Source: a bacterium (GTDB lineage: Bacteria; Planctomycetota; Planctomycetia; Isosphaerales; Isosphaeraceae). Taken from it: a stretch of 64,000 nt of DNA. Shown piece by piece: positions 17,465-27,546 of this stretch. How positions within the stretch are numbered: position 1 is the first letter of the stretch; each line of letters starts with the position of its first letter. The translations under genes were made by a program, and so were the position numbers. The notes under the pieces are model-generated. The model was given only the letters and a program-made list of their open reading frames with translations. It was not told the origin of the DNA and made no database searches. The stretch lies in the NCBI GenBank assembly GCA_016125085.1, contig WGMM01000019.1, positions 62,001 through 126,000 on the forward strand, in the 5' to 3' direction.

Positions 17465-18874
17465 TCACTCCCAGCTCAAATTCACAGGCGGCAGCTCGCG
17501 CGCAATCTCCGCCAGACGATAACCGAAGCCCGGCCCCTCAACCGTCGAAAGATCGACGCGACCATCCCTGCGCCGGTAAAGCCCGGGATGTACCGCCGCT
17601 TCGGGCCCGGAAACTTCCGGATAGAACTGCATGCCGTTTGTCTCGACCCCCATGATCGTTCCGGCATGTGCCGCCAGCAGGCAGTGCGGAATCTGGGCCA
17701 GCATCGGGTTCGAAAGGTCCTGTACCATCAGCGTCATTCCGTGCGCTTTCGCCCAGGCAAGACTCAAAAGCGCCCCGGTCTGGGTTTTGCAGGTTTTCAG
17801 GGCGACCCCCGTCCAGCCCAGGCTTCGGCCCAGCCTGATCAGATGCCAGTCATGGGCCGATTCGTCCATGAAAAGCGGCTTGCGTGCCGCAACGCTCCGA
17901 ACGTCGATCGGGTGCGATTCCAGGTCATACGGAAACGGCTGTTCCACGTAAAGAATCATGCCGTAAATGCGTGGATGTTCGACGATGAGGCGATCGAGGA
18001 TCGCGTTGACGTACGCAGGATCCTGAACGGTGCAGTTGAAGTCGGTCGTGAGCCAGTCGCAACCCATTTCGATGGCCAGATTTCCGACCGACAAGAGGCG
18101 ATCGTAATCCCAGGCCGGGTCGTCGCCCCTGAGCTTGATTTTCAGGCAATTCAGGCCATCGGTCCGAATCCATTCCTCGAGCAGAACAGGATATCCGTCG
18201 TTCGGCTCGGTGCCGGTAAGTTCGATAGGCAGAACCGGATCCTTGCCGCCGACCAGATGCCAGGCCGGCAGTTTCGAAGGTGGCGAGGGTACGAGAAAAT
18301 CGGCGGGATAAAGCCCTTCGAAAGAGACCTTCGCGTCTGCGGCCGGAGCCAGATAACTGGCCAGGTCCCGGTTCATCCAATGCCTGTTATAGGTCTCGTA
18401 AGTCCCGACTTCATGGACCATTCCGTACGCGTCGTGAAGGGCCAGATCGAACGCCGAGCAGCAAACGAGCGCCGCCAGCCAGGGCATGGGCTCCTGATTC
18501 ATCGAGACACGGTACACGTTGACTTCGTTCCAGAGCTGCGTGAGCGGCCCGGCGACGAATGCCGAGCCGACCTCCATCGGGTGCCCCGTTTCCCGAAATT
18601 CGGCCCAGGCTTTCACCAGCCCCCGGCAGAATTCGACGAGTGCATCATGCCGAAGGGCATAAGACAGCGAACTCGGCCAGACCCACTGGACGGAAAGCGG
18701 AGTTTCCCCCCAACCGGTGGCGATCTTGCCGTCGCGGGTCTCGACCGTCAGGGAGATCCGTGCGCAAGTCACTTCCGTCGTGACCTCAGGGCCGAATTTC
18801 AGCGGCATGCGCGTTTTGATCGGCAGCAGATACATCGAACAGGCGCGGGGGCGGATGTCGGTGGGCAAAGGCAT
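17465..18874 (-). CDS. Enolase-superfamily (mandelate racemase/muconate lactonizing-like) enzyme
   Basis: From ATG 18874 the product is 469 residues. The N-terminal capping domain (RARISL/VETRDG-type strand, GWGETPL) is followed by the barrel. Recognisable barrel features are KIKLRGDDPAWD (KxK catalytic segment), a metal-ligand TTDFN, YVEQPFPYDL and FMDESAHDW, and a later K-containing strand (VALKTCKTQTGA). These features place it among acid-sugar dehydratases or epimerases of the enolase superfamily, but the substrate cannot be read. It is longer than many family members. It is divergent from the RidA-domain gene, 256 bases away. Upstream in-frame starts exist but lack homology. Confidence 0.82.
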   Translation of the reverse strand: MPLPTDIRPRACSMYLLPIKTRMPLKFGPEVTTEVTCARISLTVETRDGKIATGWGETPLSVQWVWPSSLSYALRHDALVEFCRGLVKAWAEFRETGHPMEVGSAFVAGPLTQLWNEVNVYRVSMNQEPMPWLAALVCCSAFDLALHDAYGMVHEVGTYETYNRHWMNRDLASYLAPAADAKVSFEGLYPADFLVPSPPSKLPAWHLVGGKDPVLPIELTGTEPNDGYPVLLEEWIRTDGLNCLKIKLRGDDPAWDYDRLLSVGNLAIEMGCDWLTTDFNCTVQDPAYVNAILDRLIVEHPRIYGMILYVEQPFPYDLESHPIDVRSVAARKPLFMDESAHDWHLIRLGRSLGWTGVALKTCKTQTGALLSLAWAKAHGMTLMVQDLSNPMLAQIPHCLLAAHAGTIMGVETNGMQFYPEVSGPEAAVHPGLYRRRDGRVDLSTVEGPGFGYRLAEIARELPPVNLSWE

Positions 18875-19130
18875 TTTCTGGCGTCGGCTCCCAGCGATTG
18901 CGGCGGATCGGCCTCGGGCATATCGCGACAGTCTGCCACAATCGACAAGCCATGCCAAGCGTACGAGCCGGAAGACCGGCTGGGACATCCCCCATACCCG
19001 CGATTGCGAGCCCGGCCTGGGTCGATTCCGTTCCTGCCACCGCCAGTGTCTCGCATCGGACACTCGGGAGAATTATGATCGACCGAAGAAATGACCTGCC
19101 CGAATCGATTCACTTCCGGTATCCGCATCC

Positions 19131-20222
19131 ATGTCGCACCTGATCATTCTGCCGATTCTCATGACTCTCGCCCCATCGGACCCGAACACGGGCTTCGCAC
19201 TTTATCGAACGGTTCCGCCTGGAACGGCCCTCGTCCACACCGGTCAAGTCTTTCCGGAAAACACAGGCGACATTCGGGAACAGGTGGCAGATGTCTGCGA
19301 GCGGATCAAACGTCTGGCAGGTGGCCCGGACCGAATCGTTCGACTGCATGTCGTGGTCGGCCCTGAGGTTCCCATCGAAGGCCTGCTGCAAGCTTCGAAG
19401 AACGCGTTCCCGGATGAACCCGGCCGGCCCGCTTTGACGCTCGTTCGCGGCAACCTCGAAAAACGGGGAGCCCTGATCGCCATGGACGCCGTCGCCATGA
19501 ACGACTCGTCCACTCCCGGGCTTTCACGTGTATTGCCTGCAGGGGGCCGCATCGACATCGCAGGCCAGGCCGAAAAGGCCGACGGAACTCTCTCCGGAGC
19601 GACGAAGGCCACGCTCGAAAGCCTGGAAAGAACGCTGAAATTCCTCAGTTCGGACCGTTCGAAAATCGTCGTTCTGAAAGGCTTCTTCAAGCCATCTTCG
19701 GACGCGACCGTCGTCCGCAAGGCCGTGGCCGAATTCTTCGCCCCCGAACCTGCCCCGCCGCTGGTTCTGGTGGAATGGACGATGTCCCTGCCGATCGAAA
19801 TCGAACTGGTCGCCGCTACCGGGCCCGAAACGCCCGTGGGGCTGCGCTACCTGACTCCCCCCGGCATGACGGCCTCTCCGGTTTACTCAAGAACGGCCGT
19901 AACCCAGGGCAAGTTCGACACGATCTATTCGAGCGGCCTGGTCGCCACGGGCGGAACGCGCGAACCGCATCAGGCAGGTGCGATTTTCGAGACTCTGAAA
20001 GACATTCTGAAGTCGACCGGCACCGACATGAATCACCTCACCAAAGCCACTTATTACGTGACTTCCGACGTCGCGAACAAGGGGCTCGACACACTACGGC
20101 CGACTCTCTATGACCCGAAACGGCCGCCGACGGCTTCGAAGTCAGGCGCGATCGGCCTGGCGCACGACGGTGGCCAGGGGCTGCTCATCGACATGATCGC
20201 CGTGACACCGCCGAAACCCTGA
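19131..20222 (+). CDS. Protein with three tandem RidA/YjgF-like domains
   Basis: The 363-residue product starts with a short hydrophobic stretch and then appears to contain three RidA-like units. They run from about 30-125 (ALVHTGQVFPENTGDIREQ), 135-235 (IDIAGQAEKADGTL) and 245-360 (IYSSGLVATGG with TKATYYVTSD). RidA proteins are small enamine/imine deaminases that assemble as trimers, so three units in one chain could form one pseudo-trimer. The catalytic arginine expected near the GxxxRP position is not obvious in all units (third unit: PPTASKSG), so some or all sites may be inactive. It is divergent from an enolase-superfamily gene. Confidence 0.75.
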   Translation: MSHLIILPILMTLAPSDPNTGFALYRTVPPGTALVHTGQVFPENTGDIREQVADVCERIKRLAGGPDRIVRLHVVVGPEVPIEGLLQASKNAFPDEPGRPALTLVRGNLEKRGALIAMDAVAMNDSSTPGLSRVLPAGGRIDIAGQAEKADGTLSGATKATLESLERTLKFLSSDRSKIVVLKGFFKPSSDATVVRKAVAEFFAPEPAPPLVLVEWTMSLPIEIELVAATGPETPVGLRYLTPPGMTASPVYSRTAVTQGKFDTIYSSGLVATGGTREPHQAGAIFETLKDILKSTGTDMNHLTKATYYVTSDVANKGLDTLRPTLYDPKRPPTASKSGAIGLAHDGGQGLLIDMIAVTPPKP

Positions 20223-20268
20223 CCCAGCCAATCTTAAGACACATCCATCGCCTTGGGATATCGACGCC

Positions 20269-22296
20269 ATGAAACCTCGCTACCGAGCTTCCTTCGCATG
20301 TTGTTTCCTGTGGACCCTGGCTACGATGATGCCGATTGACGCAGTGGCCCAGGCCCCCCAGTTCGAACCGGCGAAGACCGTCAAAATCAAAGCCGAAGAT
20401 CGTGCGAGATTCGAAGCCGCCCTCAAAGAGTTGGATACGGCCTTCGGCAAGCCGCATGTTCCCTTCGAAGCGCTCTACGAAAAGGACTCCTACGCCTGGG
20501 ACGATGCCGAGATCGGCCGTAAGGCCCTGCGCTGGATTCTGAAGCACGACGAATTCTATCAACCCCGGTTCGTCGCAATGACGGATCGTGTCATCGCCAT
20601 GACACGCGACCGGCTGGCGAAAATGCATGAGGAACACATGCCCCGGCCCGGTTTCGGCCGTGTTTATGGTTATCTTTCGCGAGTCGATGGCTCGGTGCAG
20701 CCCTTCGCCGTCTACCTTCCGCCCGACTTTTCGCTGAAGGATTACGAAACGAAGCGGGGGCTGCTTGTCGTCCTCCATGGCCGGAACCAGACCCTCAACG
20801 AAGTCTCGTTCATCGACGCCCACGAAGGCAAGCCCTATCCCAAGACCGAAATCGAAAACGGGATGAACCGGATCGTTCTGCACGTTTACGGCCGGACGAA
20901 CAACGCTTATCGTTGGGCCGGCGAAATGGACGTCATCGAATCCCTTCAGGCAACGCAGACACGCTTTCCCGTCGACACTTCGAAGATCGACCTTCAGGGC
21001 TTTTCGATGGGCGGCGCAGGGGCCTGGCACCTTGGCCTGCACCGGCCGGATTTGTGGAAGACGGTCGAAGCCGGCGCCGGTTTCAACGAAACCCGCAAAT
21101 ACGCACGCAGGCGTGACCTGAAACCCTGGGAAGAAAAAACGCTGCACATTTACGACGCTTTCGAATCGGCACGAAATGCAGCCGGAGTGCCCACGATCGG
21201 CTATGGCGGCGAGGAGGACCCGCAGCTACAGGCATCGACGAACGTTCTCGAACAATTGAAAGCGGAAGGTTTCGTGCCGAAAGTCGACAGGTTACTGACG
21301 ACCGTCGAAGGGCTCGATTTTCTCCGGGTCGTCGGCGCGAAAATGGGCCACAAGGTCGATCCTGCCAGCCGGCGGACGATGGACGATTTCGTCAAACGGT
21401 TTCCCGTCAAAAAACTCTATCCGAAGATCGATTTCGTCACGTATTCTCTGAAGCATCCCGGTTGGGGTGGCATTCTGATTTATGCACTCGATCGTCATTA
21501 TGAACGATCCTGGGTGCAGGCCCATGCCAGCGACGACGGCAAAACGCTGACGATGGACCGGCTCGATAATATCGCTGCATTTCGCATCGAACGCCCGGGC
21601 GTGGAAAAAGTCATTCTCGATGGCAATTCCTACGACCTGCCAGCGCCTGGCGATTTCCGATTCATCATGTTCGTGAAGCGGGATGGGAAATGGAAAACGA
21701 TCGAAGGCGAAGAGGCCCGAAATGTTGCATTCGGGCCCACCAAACGACCGGGGCTGACCGGCCCGATTGATGACGCTTTTACCAGCGGCTTCCTGGTCGT
21801 CGGTCCGGCCGAAGGTACGACTGGCCCGGTAAAGTCGATGCTGGGCACATTCGCCACGACCTGGTCGAAACACATGCGGGGCGATTTGCCAGTCATCGCC
21901 CCCGATGCCAAAGCCCCGCTTGGCCTTGACCCTTTCGGAGCCTCGGGCGGCCAGCATCTGATCCTGTTCGGCGATATGAAATCCAATCCGATCCTGGCCA
22001 AAATCGTGCCGAAATTGAAACAGATTCGCTGGACGGAGACCGAATTTACCCTCGGCGGCAAGACATATTCAACGAAGGACCACATCCCGGCCCTGATCGC
22101 TCCGAATCCTCTGAACCCTGACAATTACGTCGTGATCAATTCGGGCCACACGTTCGGCAACAAGGATTTCGAAGGCACCAATGCCCTGCTCTATCCCCGG
22201 ATGGGCGACTGGGGCGTATTGAAAGTGAAAGGGGACGGCACGACCGAAATCGTCGATTCCGGCTTTTTCAGCGAAAACTGGATGCCGAAGGACTGA
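20269..22296 (+). CDS. Secreted alpha/beta-hydrolase, prolyl-oligopeptidase/esterase-like
   Basis: The 675-residue protein has a signal peptide ending near AVAQA. The N-terminal region (20-130) is helical. The central hydrolase fold contains VVLHGRNQTLNE (oxyanion region) and the nucleophile elbow GFSMGG with Ser246. KMGHKVDP later supplies a probable catalytic His. The C-terminal half is beta-rich, with a second alpha/beta segment near 530-640 (PNPLNPDNYVVINSGHTF) that recurs in planctomycete putative peptidases. It probably hydrolyses peptides or esters outside the cytoplasm. The start lies 46 bases after the RidA-domain gene, on the same strand. Confidence 0.8.
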   Translation: MKPRYRASFACCFLWTLATMMPIDAVAQAPQFEPAKTVKIKAEDRARFEAALKELDTAFGKPHVPFEALYEKDSYAWDDAEIGRKALRWILKHDEFYQPRFVAMTDRVIAMTRDRLAKMHEEHMPRPGFGRVYGYLSRVDGSVQPFAVYLPPDFSLKDYETKRGLLVVLHGRNQTLNEVSFIDAHEGKPYPKTEIENGMNRIVLHVYGRTNNAYRWAGEMDVIESLQATQTRFPVDTSKIDLQGFSMGGAGAWHLGLHRPDLWKTVEAGAGFNETRKYARRRDLKPWEEKTLHIYDAFESARNAAGVPTIGYGGEEDPQLQASTNVLEQLKAEGFVPKVDRLLTTVEGLDFLRVVGAKMGHKVDPASRRTMDDFVKRFPVKKLYPKIDFVTYSLKHPGWGGILIYALDRHYERSWVQAHASDDGKTLTMDRLDNIAAFRIERPGVEKVILDGNSYDLPAPGDFRFIMFVKRDGKWKTIEGEEARNVAFGPTKRPGLTGPIDDAFTSGFLVVGPAEGTTGPVKSMLGTFATTWSKHMRGDLPVIAPDAKAPLGLDPFGASGGQHLILFGDMKSNPILAKIVPKLKQIRWTETEFTLGGKTYSTKDHIPALIAPNPLNPDNYVVINSGHTFGNKDFEGTNALLYPRMGDWGVLKVKGDGTTEIVDSGFFSENWMPKD

Positions 22297-22354
22297 GATT
22301 AAATGGCTTCGAATTGCTTGCAGCTAGTCGTGCATGATTCGGTGTAAATGATAC

Positions 22355-22384
22355 AGCCGCCCCGATTTCCGAATCGAGGCGGCT
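22355..22384. terminator. Hairpin between convergent genes
   Basis: AGCCGCC and GGCGGCT flank a nearly paired GATT/AATC core, forming a strong stem between the hydrolase (plus) and S46 peptidase (minus) genes. The T-run on either side is weak, so this is a probable but not certain bidirectional terminator. Confidence 0.5.
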
Positions 22385-22427
22385 GGTCGTTTGAATACGA
22401 TCGAAGCAAATTAGCTCCGATCCTGGC

Positions 22428-24521
22428 TCACTTCCCGGAGAGCAGCTCGTCGGCCAGGAAGCCGGCGTCGTAGATTGACCGCAGCGCTTCGACGATCGCA
22501 CGGGCATCGACCGAAACGGCCCGGGCCAGGGTGTCGTCGTAGCCGTAATCCAGGATCAGCGAGTGGATATTGCCGTCGAAGATCAGGCCCACCACGCGGC
22601 CCTGGGTGTCGACCACCGGGCTGCCCGAATTGCCGCCGATAATGTCGGCCGTGCTGATGAAATTGAACGGGGTCTGCAATTTCAATCGGCCGGACGTTTT
22701 GGCGTCGTGCCAGCTCTTCGGCAGGGTGTAGGGCTCTTTGGCCTCGTGGGCCTGTTCATGGGCGAAGCTGCCGCCCATGGTCGTGTAGGGCGGAATCTTG
22801 CGGCCGTCGGTTTCGGTGAAGCCTTTGACCGGGCCATAAGCCAGACGCAGCGTGAACGTGGCATCGGGATAGACCTTGTCACCCTGCTGCTCGAACACGG
22901 CTTTGGCGATGCGTGCGTAATTGGCTGTTTCGACGGCCTCGACGGAGTCCTCACGCTGCTTGCGCACCTTGCGGGCGGCGTCGTCCACAGCCACGGCCAG
23001 CTTGATCATCGGGTCATCGGAGGCCGCGATCTGTTCGGGCGTCATTTCGGCGAGTTTCTTCCGTTCGGCAACGTCGCCGACTTTCGTACCCTTCACCAGT
23101 TCGGCGGCACGTTCCGCGGGAGATTTGCCCGCCAGGGCGATTTTCAGAGAAGGATCTTCGGGAGCCTTCGCCATCCAGTATTCGAGGGCATGGGCCAGTT
23201 TTGCCTGTTCGAATTCGGGATAGATCGGGGCGTCGGAAAACAGGCTGTGCCGGAGCGATTCCATGGCCGATTCACGGAACTCCCGAAGCCGTTCGGCATT
23301 CGGCTTGCGGGTTTCGGCGGCGTGACGCACGAGCGTGCGGGCGATGGTGAAAAGCTGGCTTTCCAGCCCCAGGCCACGTTCGACGAAGTTATAGGAAATG
23401 AGCGACTGTGCTGCCACTTTTTCGGCTGCGGCGATCTTTTCCCAGGCATCGCCATAGGCGTCTTTTTTGGCTCCGTCGGCGGCGACCCAGTCACGCAAGG
23501 CCTTTTCCTTCGCTTCCTTCGCGGCCATGAAGGCAGGCGTCTTCAGCCCCTGATAGCCGCCGGTGCGAGCTTTCAAGCTGTTCTGATAGCTGAACAGATC
23601 TTCTTTCGACTGCCGGGCTTCTTCGGGGCCCTTCTTGCCATAGGCCAGCAGGAACGTTTCACGATCCTTGAGGAAATCGAGCAGGAACGGCAGGCTGGTA
23701 TCACGAAGATATTTGAGGTGATCGACCGTGAAGAGCCGGCTGGTGCGACCCGGGTGGCCGGCCACGAAGGTCAGGTCTCCCTCTTTGGTGCCTTCGGGGC
23801 TCCAGGGAAGATAATGCGCGGGCTTCGCCGGCTTGCCGTCTTCGTAGACGCGGAAGAAGCAGACGTCCAGGCAATAGCGGGGATATTCGAAGTTGTCCGG
23901 ATCGCCGCCGAAGAAGGCGATGTCGAACTCCGGCGCGAAGACCAGGCGAACGTCGGTGTATTTTTTGTAAGTGTAAAGCGCGTAGCGGCCGCCCTGATAG
24001 AGCGTGACGACGTCGTTCCGCATGCCGTTGGCGGCACCGGCGGCTTTTTCGATTTCGGCGATCCTGGCCTGTTTGGCCGTCAGGGCGTCGGCGTCGGAAC
24101 TGCCCGGCTTGACGGCCCCCATGACGTCTTCGGAGACGTCCTTGATGCTGACGAGAACGTTCAGCTCAAGATCCGGGGCCTTTATCTCTTCCGCGCGGCT
24201 GCGGGCGAGGAAGCCGGTCTTATAAATGTCCTTCTCTTTGGTCGAAAGCTTCTGGAGAGTATCGGCACCGACGTGGTGATTGGTCATGACCAGGCCGTCG
24301 GCCGAAACGAACGATCCGGAACCGCCGTTATTGAAGCGGACGGCCGAAGTTCGCAGCCTTTCGATCCATTCCCGGGAAGGCTCGAAACCGTATTTCGACT
24401 TCAACTGACCCAGCGGAAGGTTGTCGAAAACCCACATGCCTTCATCGGCTTCGATCACGCAAAACGCTCCTGAAATCAGCGAAACGAGGGCGGACAGGAT
24501 CGGCAGACGCAGTCGTCTCAT
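22428..24521 (-). CDS. S46 family dipeptidyl-peptidase
   Basis: The 697-residue product has a signal peptide (hydrophobic to about residue 22) and then the S46 start DEGMWVFDNLP. The catalytic His lies in TNHHV (82-83), and the Ser lies in GGNSGSPVVD (Ser632) followed by GLIFDGN. Between them is the helical domain that regulates dipeptide release in this family (DPP7/DPP11). It should remove dipeptides from peptide N-termini in the periplasm. The neighbouring OPT transporter gene, 127 bases upstream on the same strand, would take up the products. This forms a plausible peptide-utilisation pair. Confidence 0.93.
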   Translation of the reverse strand: MRRLRLPILSALVSLISGAFCVIEADEGMWVFDNLPLGQLKSKYGFEPSREWIERLRTSAVRFNNGGSGSFVSADGLVMTNHHVGADTLQKLSTKEKDIYKTGFLARSRAEEIKAPDLELNVLVSIKDVSEDVMGAVKPGSSDADALTAKQARIAEIEKAAGAANGMRNDVVTLYQGGRYALYTYKKYTDVRLVFAPEFDIAFFGGDPDNFEYPRYCLDVCFFRVYEDGKPAKPAHYLPWSPEGTKEGDLTFVAGHPGRTSRLFTVDHLKYLRDTSLPFLLDFLKDRETFLLAYGKKGPEEARQSKEDLFSYQNSLKARTGGYQGLKTPAFMAAKEAKEKALRDWVAADGAKKDAYGDAWEKIAAAEKVAAQSLISYNFVERGLGLESQLFTIARTLVRHAAETRKPNAERLREFRESAMESLRHSLFSDAPIYPEFEQAKLAHALEYWMAKAPEDPSLKIALAGKSPAERAAELVKGTKVGDVAERKKLAEMTPEQIAASDDPMIKLAVAVDDAARKVRKQREDSVEAVETANYARIAKAVFEQQGDKVYPDATFTLRLAYGPVKGFTETDGRKIPPYTTMGGSFAHEQAHEAKEPYTLPKSWHDAKTSGRLKLQTPFNFISTADIIGGNSGSPVVDTQGRVVGLIFDGNIHSLILDYGYDDTLARAVSVDARAIVEALRSIYDAGFLADELLSGK

Positions 24522-24648
24522 GCTCCGGTACTCCTGGCATGAATGGAATGGACAGCCTCATGGCACATCGTACGGTTCGCACGAAGGACCTAAGCCGCCG
24601 GGCGGATATCGGACGAAACTCCATTCTGACTTTCCCGACCGAAACTTA

Positions 24649-26823
24649 TCAAGATTCGCCAGGACCGGAACTTGCAGGCGCGGACAGCCATCTGCCCAGC
24701 CCGACGGCTACCAGAAGCAGCGTCGGAACGGCGAATGTCGCCATGCCCATCACGTCGCTTTCGGTGAGGCTTTCCGGCAAAATTCCGCCGATCGCACTCA
24801 GTGCCGAACCGCCGGGTACGATCGCCAGCAATGCGACCAGGATTCCGGCGATCGCGCCACCAGCGATCAGGCCCGAAGCGAACAGCACCGCGGGGCTCGA
24901 GTCTTCTTCGCCTTCGGCATATTTCGGCCCGAAGCGGTCACAGAACGCGCGGACCAGCCCGCCCACGAAAATCGGCATCGAAGCCGCCAGCGGCAGATAA
25001 ACCCCCACGGCGAACGCCAGCGCCGATACGCCGCACAAATGCATGACGACTGAGATCAAAGCACCGATGGCCACAAGGCCCCAAGGCAGGTCGCCCTGAA
25101 GAACGCCGTCGATGATCAGGGCCATGAGTGAGGCTTTGGGGGCGTCGAACTTCACCACGGACGTACCGTCGTCCCGCACGTTCACTCGACCATTGATCGC
25201 GGGATCGACCAGATACTTCGCCTTGCCGGCATCGTCCACCAGGTACTTCCCGGCGGCCACCCCTTCTTGAGGCTTGATCACCCGCCAGACCTTGTAACTC
25301 GCGCCGTCAGGACCAGTTTCGGTTTCGTTAAGCGCCGCGGGATCAGGAGCGGAGACTTTCGGCAAATACTCGGCCTTCGCCGTGACGACCGTGCTCGCCG
25401 TGTTGAGCAGCAGCAGCGTAAAGCCGATCACGATCGCAGAACTCAGAGCTCCCGCCAGGATCCCGATCTGCTGATAGGCAGGCGTACCGCCGACCAGGTA
25501 ACCGGTTTTGAGATCCTGTGAAGTCGTGCCGCCGTTCGAGGCCGCCACACACACGATCCCGGCGATCGAAAGTGCCGCCAGGCGATACTCCGCACCGACC
25601 CAGCCCGCCAGAACGAAGACGAGACACGTCAGCAGAAGCGTCGCCACAGTCATCCCGGAAATCGGATTCGAACTGCTGCCGATCTCGCCGGTGAGCCGGC
25701 TTGAGACGGTCACGAAAAGGAATCCGAAAACGAGGATCATGAGTGCCCCGACGATCCGCCCGGGCAATTCCGTAGGAATCAAGTGCGATGTGGCGATCGC
25801 CCCGACGAGCACCAGCGCGCCGAGAATCACGAAGCCCATCGGCAGGTCCCTGTCCGTGCGTTCTTTCGTGCCGCCGGTCTTGCCCTTGCCGAGATCCCGC
25901 AGGCCCGAGCGGATCGATGCCCCGATCAGCGGCAGCGCCTGAATCATCGAAATCAGGCCGCCTGTGGCGACCGCCCCGGCACCGATGTAAAGGATATAGG
26001 CATCGCGAATGTCCTTGGGCGACATTTCGGGGATCGGCTTGTTGCCCGGGAAGATCACGCCACCCGCGCTGGAGCCGAAGAAGGCGATCATGGGGGTCAG
26101 CACGAGTGCCGCGAGGACGCCCCCGCCGACCATGATCGATGCCACACGCGGGCCGATGATATAACCCACACCCAGGAGCGTCGGCGAAACCTCACAGGCC
26201 AGTACGCCGCCCTTCAGCCAGCCCAGGGCGTAGTTCGGCACTTCCTTCCAAAGATGAGCCGCCTGCATGGCGAACTGATAGAAAAACGCGACACCGAACC
26301 CGGTGAAAACCGTGCGGGCCGAAGCACCGCCCTCTTCGCCCACTTCCAGAACCTTGGCACAGGCCGTGCCTTCCGGATATTTCAGCACGCCATGCTGTTC
26401 GACGATGAACGCCCGCCGCAGGGGGATCATCATCAGGATGCCGAGCAGACCGCCCAAGCATGCGACGAGCATGACGCGCGTCATTTCCAGGTCGTAACCC
26501 AGAATCATCACCGCCGGCATCGTCACGCCGACGCCGAACGCGATTGATTCGCCAGCCGAGCCGGTCGTCTGCACGATGTTGTTTTCGAGAATCGTCGCCC
26601 GGCGCAGGCCGAACTTGTTCGATAGCGCGCGAAACAGCGTGATCGACATGACCGCCACAGGGATCGAGGCCGAAACCGTCATGCCGACACGGAGCGCCAG
26701 GTAAAGGCTCGAAGCGCCGAAGATGATCCCCAGAATCACGCCGACGAGAATGGCCGACCCGGTCAGTTCCGGCATGACCGCATCCGCCGGTACGAATTTT
26801 CGCTCAGGAACGGTTCGGCTCAT
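24649..26823 (-). CDS. OPT family oligopeptide transporter
   Basis: A 724-residue polytopic protein with about 14-16 hydrophobic segments. Family features are VPADAVMPELTGSAILVGVILGI at the start, FRALSNKFGLRR, a KYPEGTACA motif, and later GTTSQDLKTGYLVGGTP. OPT transporters move small peptides or metal chelates across the inner membrane. One long loop (about residues 475-565) contains a soluble insertion with repeated KYLVD elements. It lies upstream of the S46 peptidase gene on the same strand and downstream of adenylate kinase. The role in peptide uptake is inferred from context. Confidence 0.92.
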   Translation of the reverse strand: MSRTVPERKFVPADAVMPELTGSAILVGVILGIIFGASSLYLALRVGMTVSASIPVAVMSITLFRALSNKFGLRRATILENNIVQTTGSAGESIAFGVGVTMPAVMILGYDLEMTRVMLVACLGGLLGILMMIPLRRAFIVEQHGVLKYPEGTACAKVLEVGEEGGASARTVFTGFGVAFFYQFAMQAAHLWKEVPNYALGWLKGGVLACEVSPTLLGVGYIIGPRVASIMVGGGVLAALVLTPMIAFFGSSAGGVIFPGNKPIPEMSPKDIRDAYILYIGAGAVATGGLISMIQALPLIGASIRSGLRDLGKGKTGGTKERTDRDLPMGFVILGALVLVGAIATSHLIPTELPGRIVGALMILVFGFLFVTVSSRLTGEIGSSSNPISGMTVATLLLTCLVFVLAGWVGAEYRLAALSIAGIVCVAASNGGTTSQDLKTGYLVGGTPAYQQIGILAGALSSAIVIGFTLLLLNTASTVVTAKAEYLPKVSAPDPAALNETETGPDGASYKVWRVIKPQEGVAAGKYLVDDAGKAKYLVDPAINGRVNVRDDGTSVVKFDAPKASLMALIIDGVLQGDLPWGLVAIGALISVVMHLCGVSALAFAVGVYLPLAASMPIFVGGLVRAFCDRFGPKYAEGEEDSSPAVLFASGLIAGGAIAGILVALLAIVPGGSALSAIGGILPESLTESDVMGMATFAVPTLLLVAVGLGRWLSAPASSGPGES

Positions 26824-26913
26824 CGTCGGTGTTTCGCTCCGGGGTGCGGTTCGGTCAGACGGTCAGATTCGCGGATCCGACTCAACGCAGGTTCGCTACG
26901 TCAAGCTATCCGA

Positions 26914-27546
26914 TCAAAGCTTGACATCCTTCGGAAGGATTTCCGTCAGCCTGTTCACGATATCCTTGAGCACCTGCAAAGGTGTCTGAGCCGCATCGAC
27001 ATTGGTGACGATGTCTTTCGGATAAAAGCTCAGGGTCTCGTAGGTTTCGTCGTAATACAGCTTCAACCGCTGGGCGATCACGTCGTCCTTGGTGTCGTCC
27101 AGGCGATTTTCCTTAAGTGCCCGCGACTTCAGACGTTCCTTGGCCTTGTCCGCGTCGGAAATGTCCAGATGGAAAATCTGAAGCACGTCGAGCGTATCCG
27201 CCAGTTGCTTCGCCTGATCGAGATTACGCGGCAGTCCATCGAGCACCAGCACGTTCTTCTCGGGAAGGAAAAATTCCTGAAGCTCGAGAATTTTCAGGTG
27301 CCGGCCCCAGATGCGTACCGTCAGGTCATCCGGCACCAGCTTGCCGACGGACGTATAGCCCATGACCTCTTTGCCTAATTCACCGCCACGAGGCAATTTA
27401 CGGAAAATCTCGCCGCACGAGACATGAACCATCCCCGGCAACTGACCAAGCACCATGCCCTGCGTGCCCTTGCCCGACCCTGGCATCCCGAAGAGCAGAA
27501 TGGACTTGTATTTGATTTCGGGCGGGGTGAACTTTTCCAGTTTCAT
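26914..27546 (-). CDS. adk: Adenylate kinase-like nucleoside monophosphate kinase
   Basis: The 210-residue product has the P-loop GMPGSGKGT at 20-28, an NMP-binding helix region (SCGEIFRKLPRGGELG), the conserved DGLPRN segment (family DGFPR), and a short LID region (RLDDTKDDVIAQRL) with a conserved Arg. There is no zinc-binding Cys set in the LID, so it is the short form. It converts AMP and ATP to two ADP. The family is certain, but specificity for AMP rather than another NMP is not proven. It is transcribed in the same direction as the OPT gene 90 bases downstream. Confidence 0.86.
   Translation of the reverse strand: MKLEKFTPPEIKYKSILLFGMPGSGKGTQGMVLGQLPGMVHVSCGEIFRKLPRGGELGKEVMGYTSVGKLVPDDLTVRIWGRHLKILELQEFFLPEKNVLVLDGLPRNLDQAKQLADTLDVLQIFHLDISDADKAKERLKSRALKENRLDDTKDDVIAQRLKLYYDETYETLSFYPKDIVTNVDAAQTPLQVLKDIVNRLTEILPKDVKL

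Noticed and set aside
22563..24473. 636-residue plus-strand frame opposite the S46 peptidase
   Set aside because: The minus-strand frame has the catalytic His and Ser motifs; the other is Gly/Arg/Phe-rich noise.
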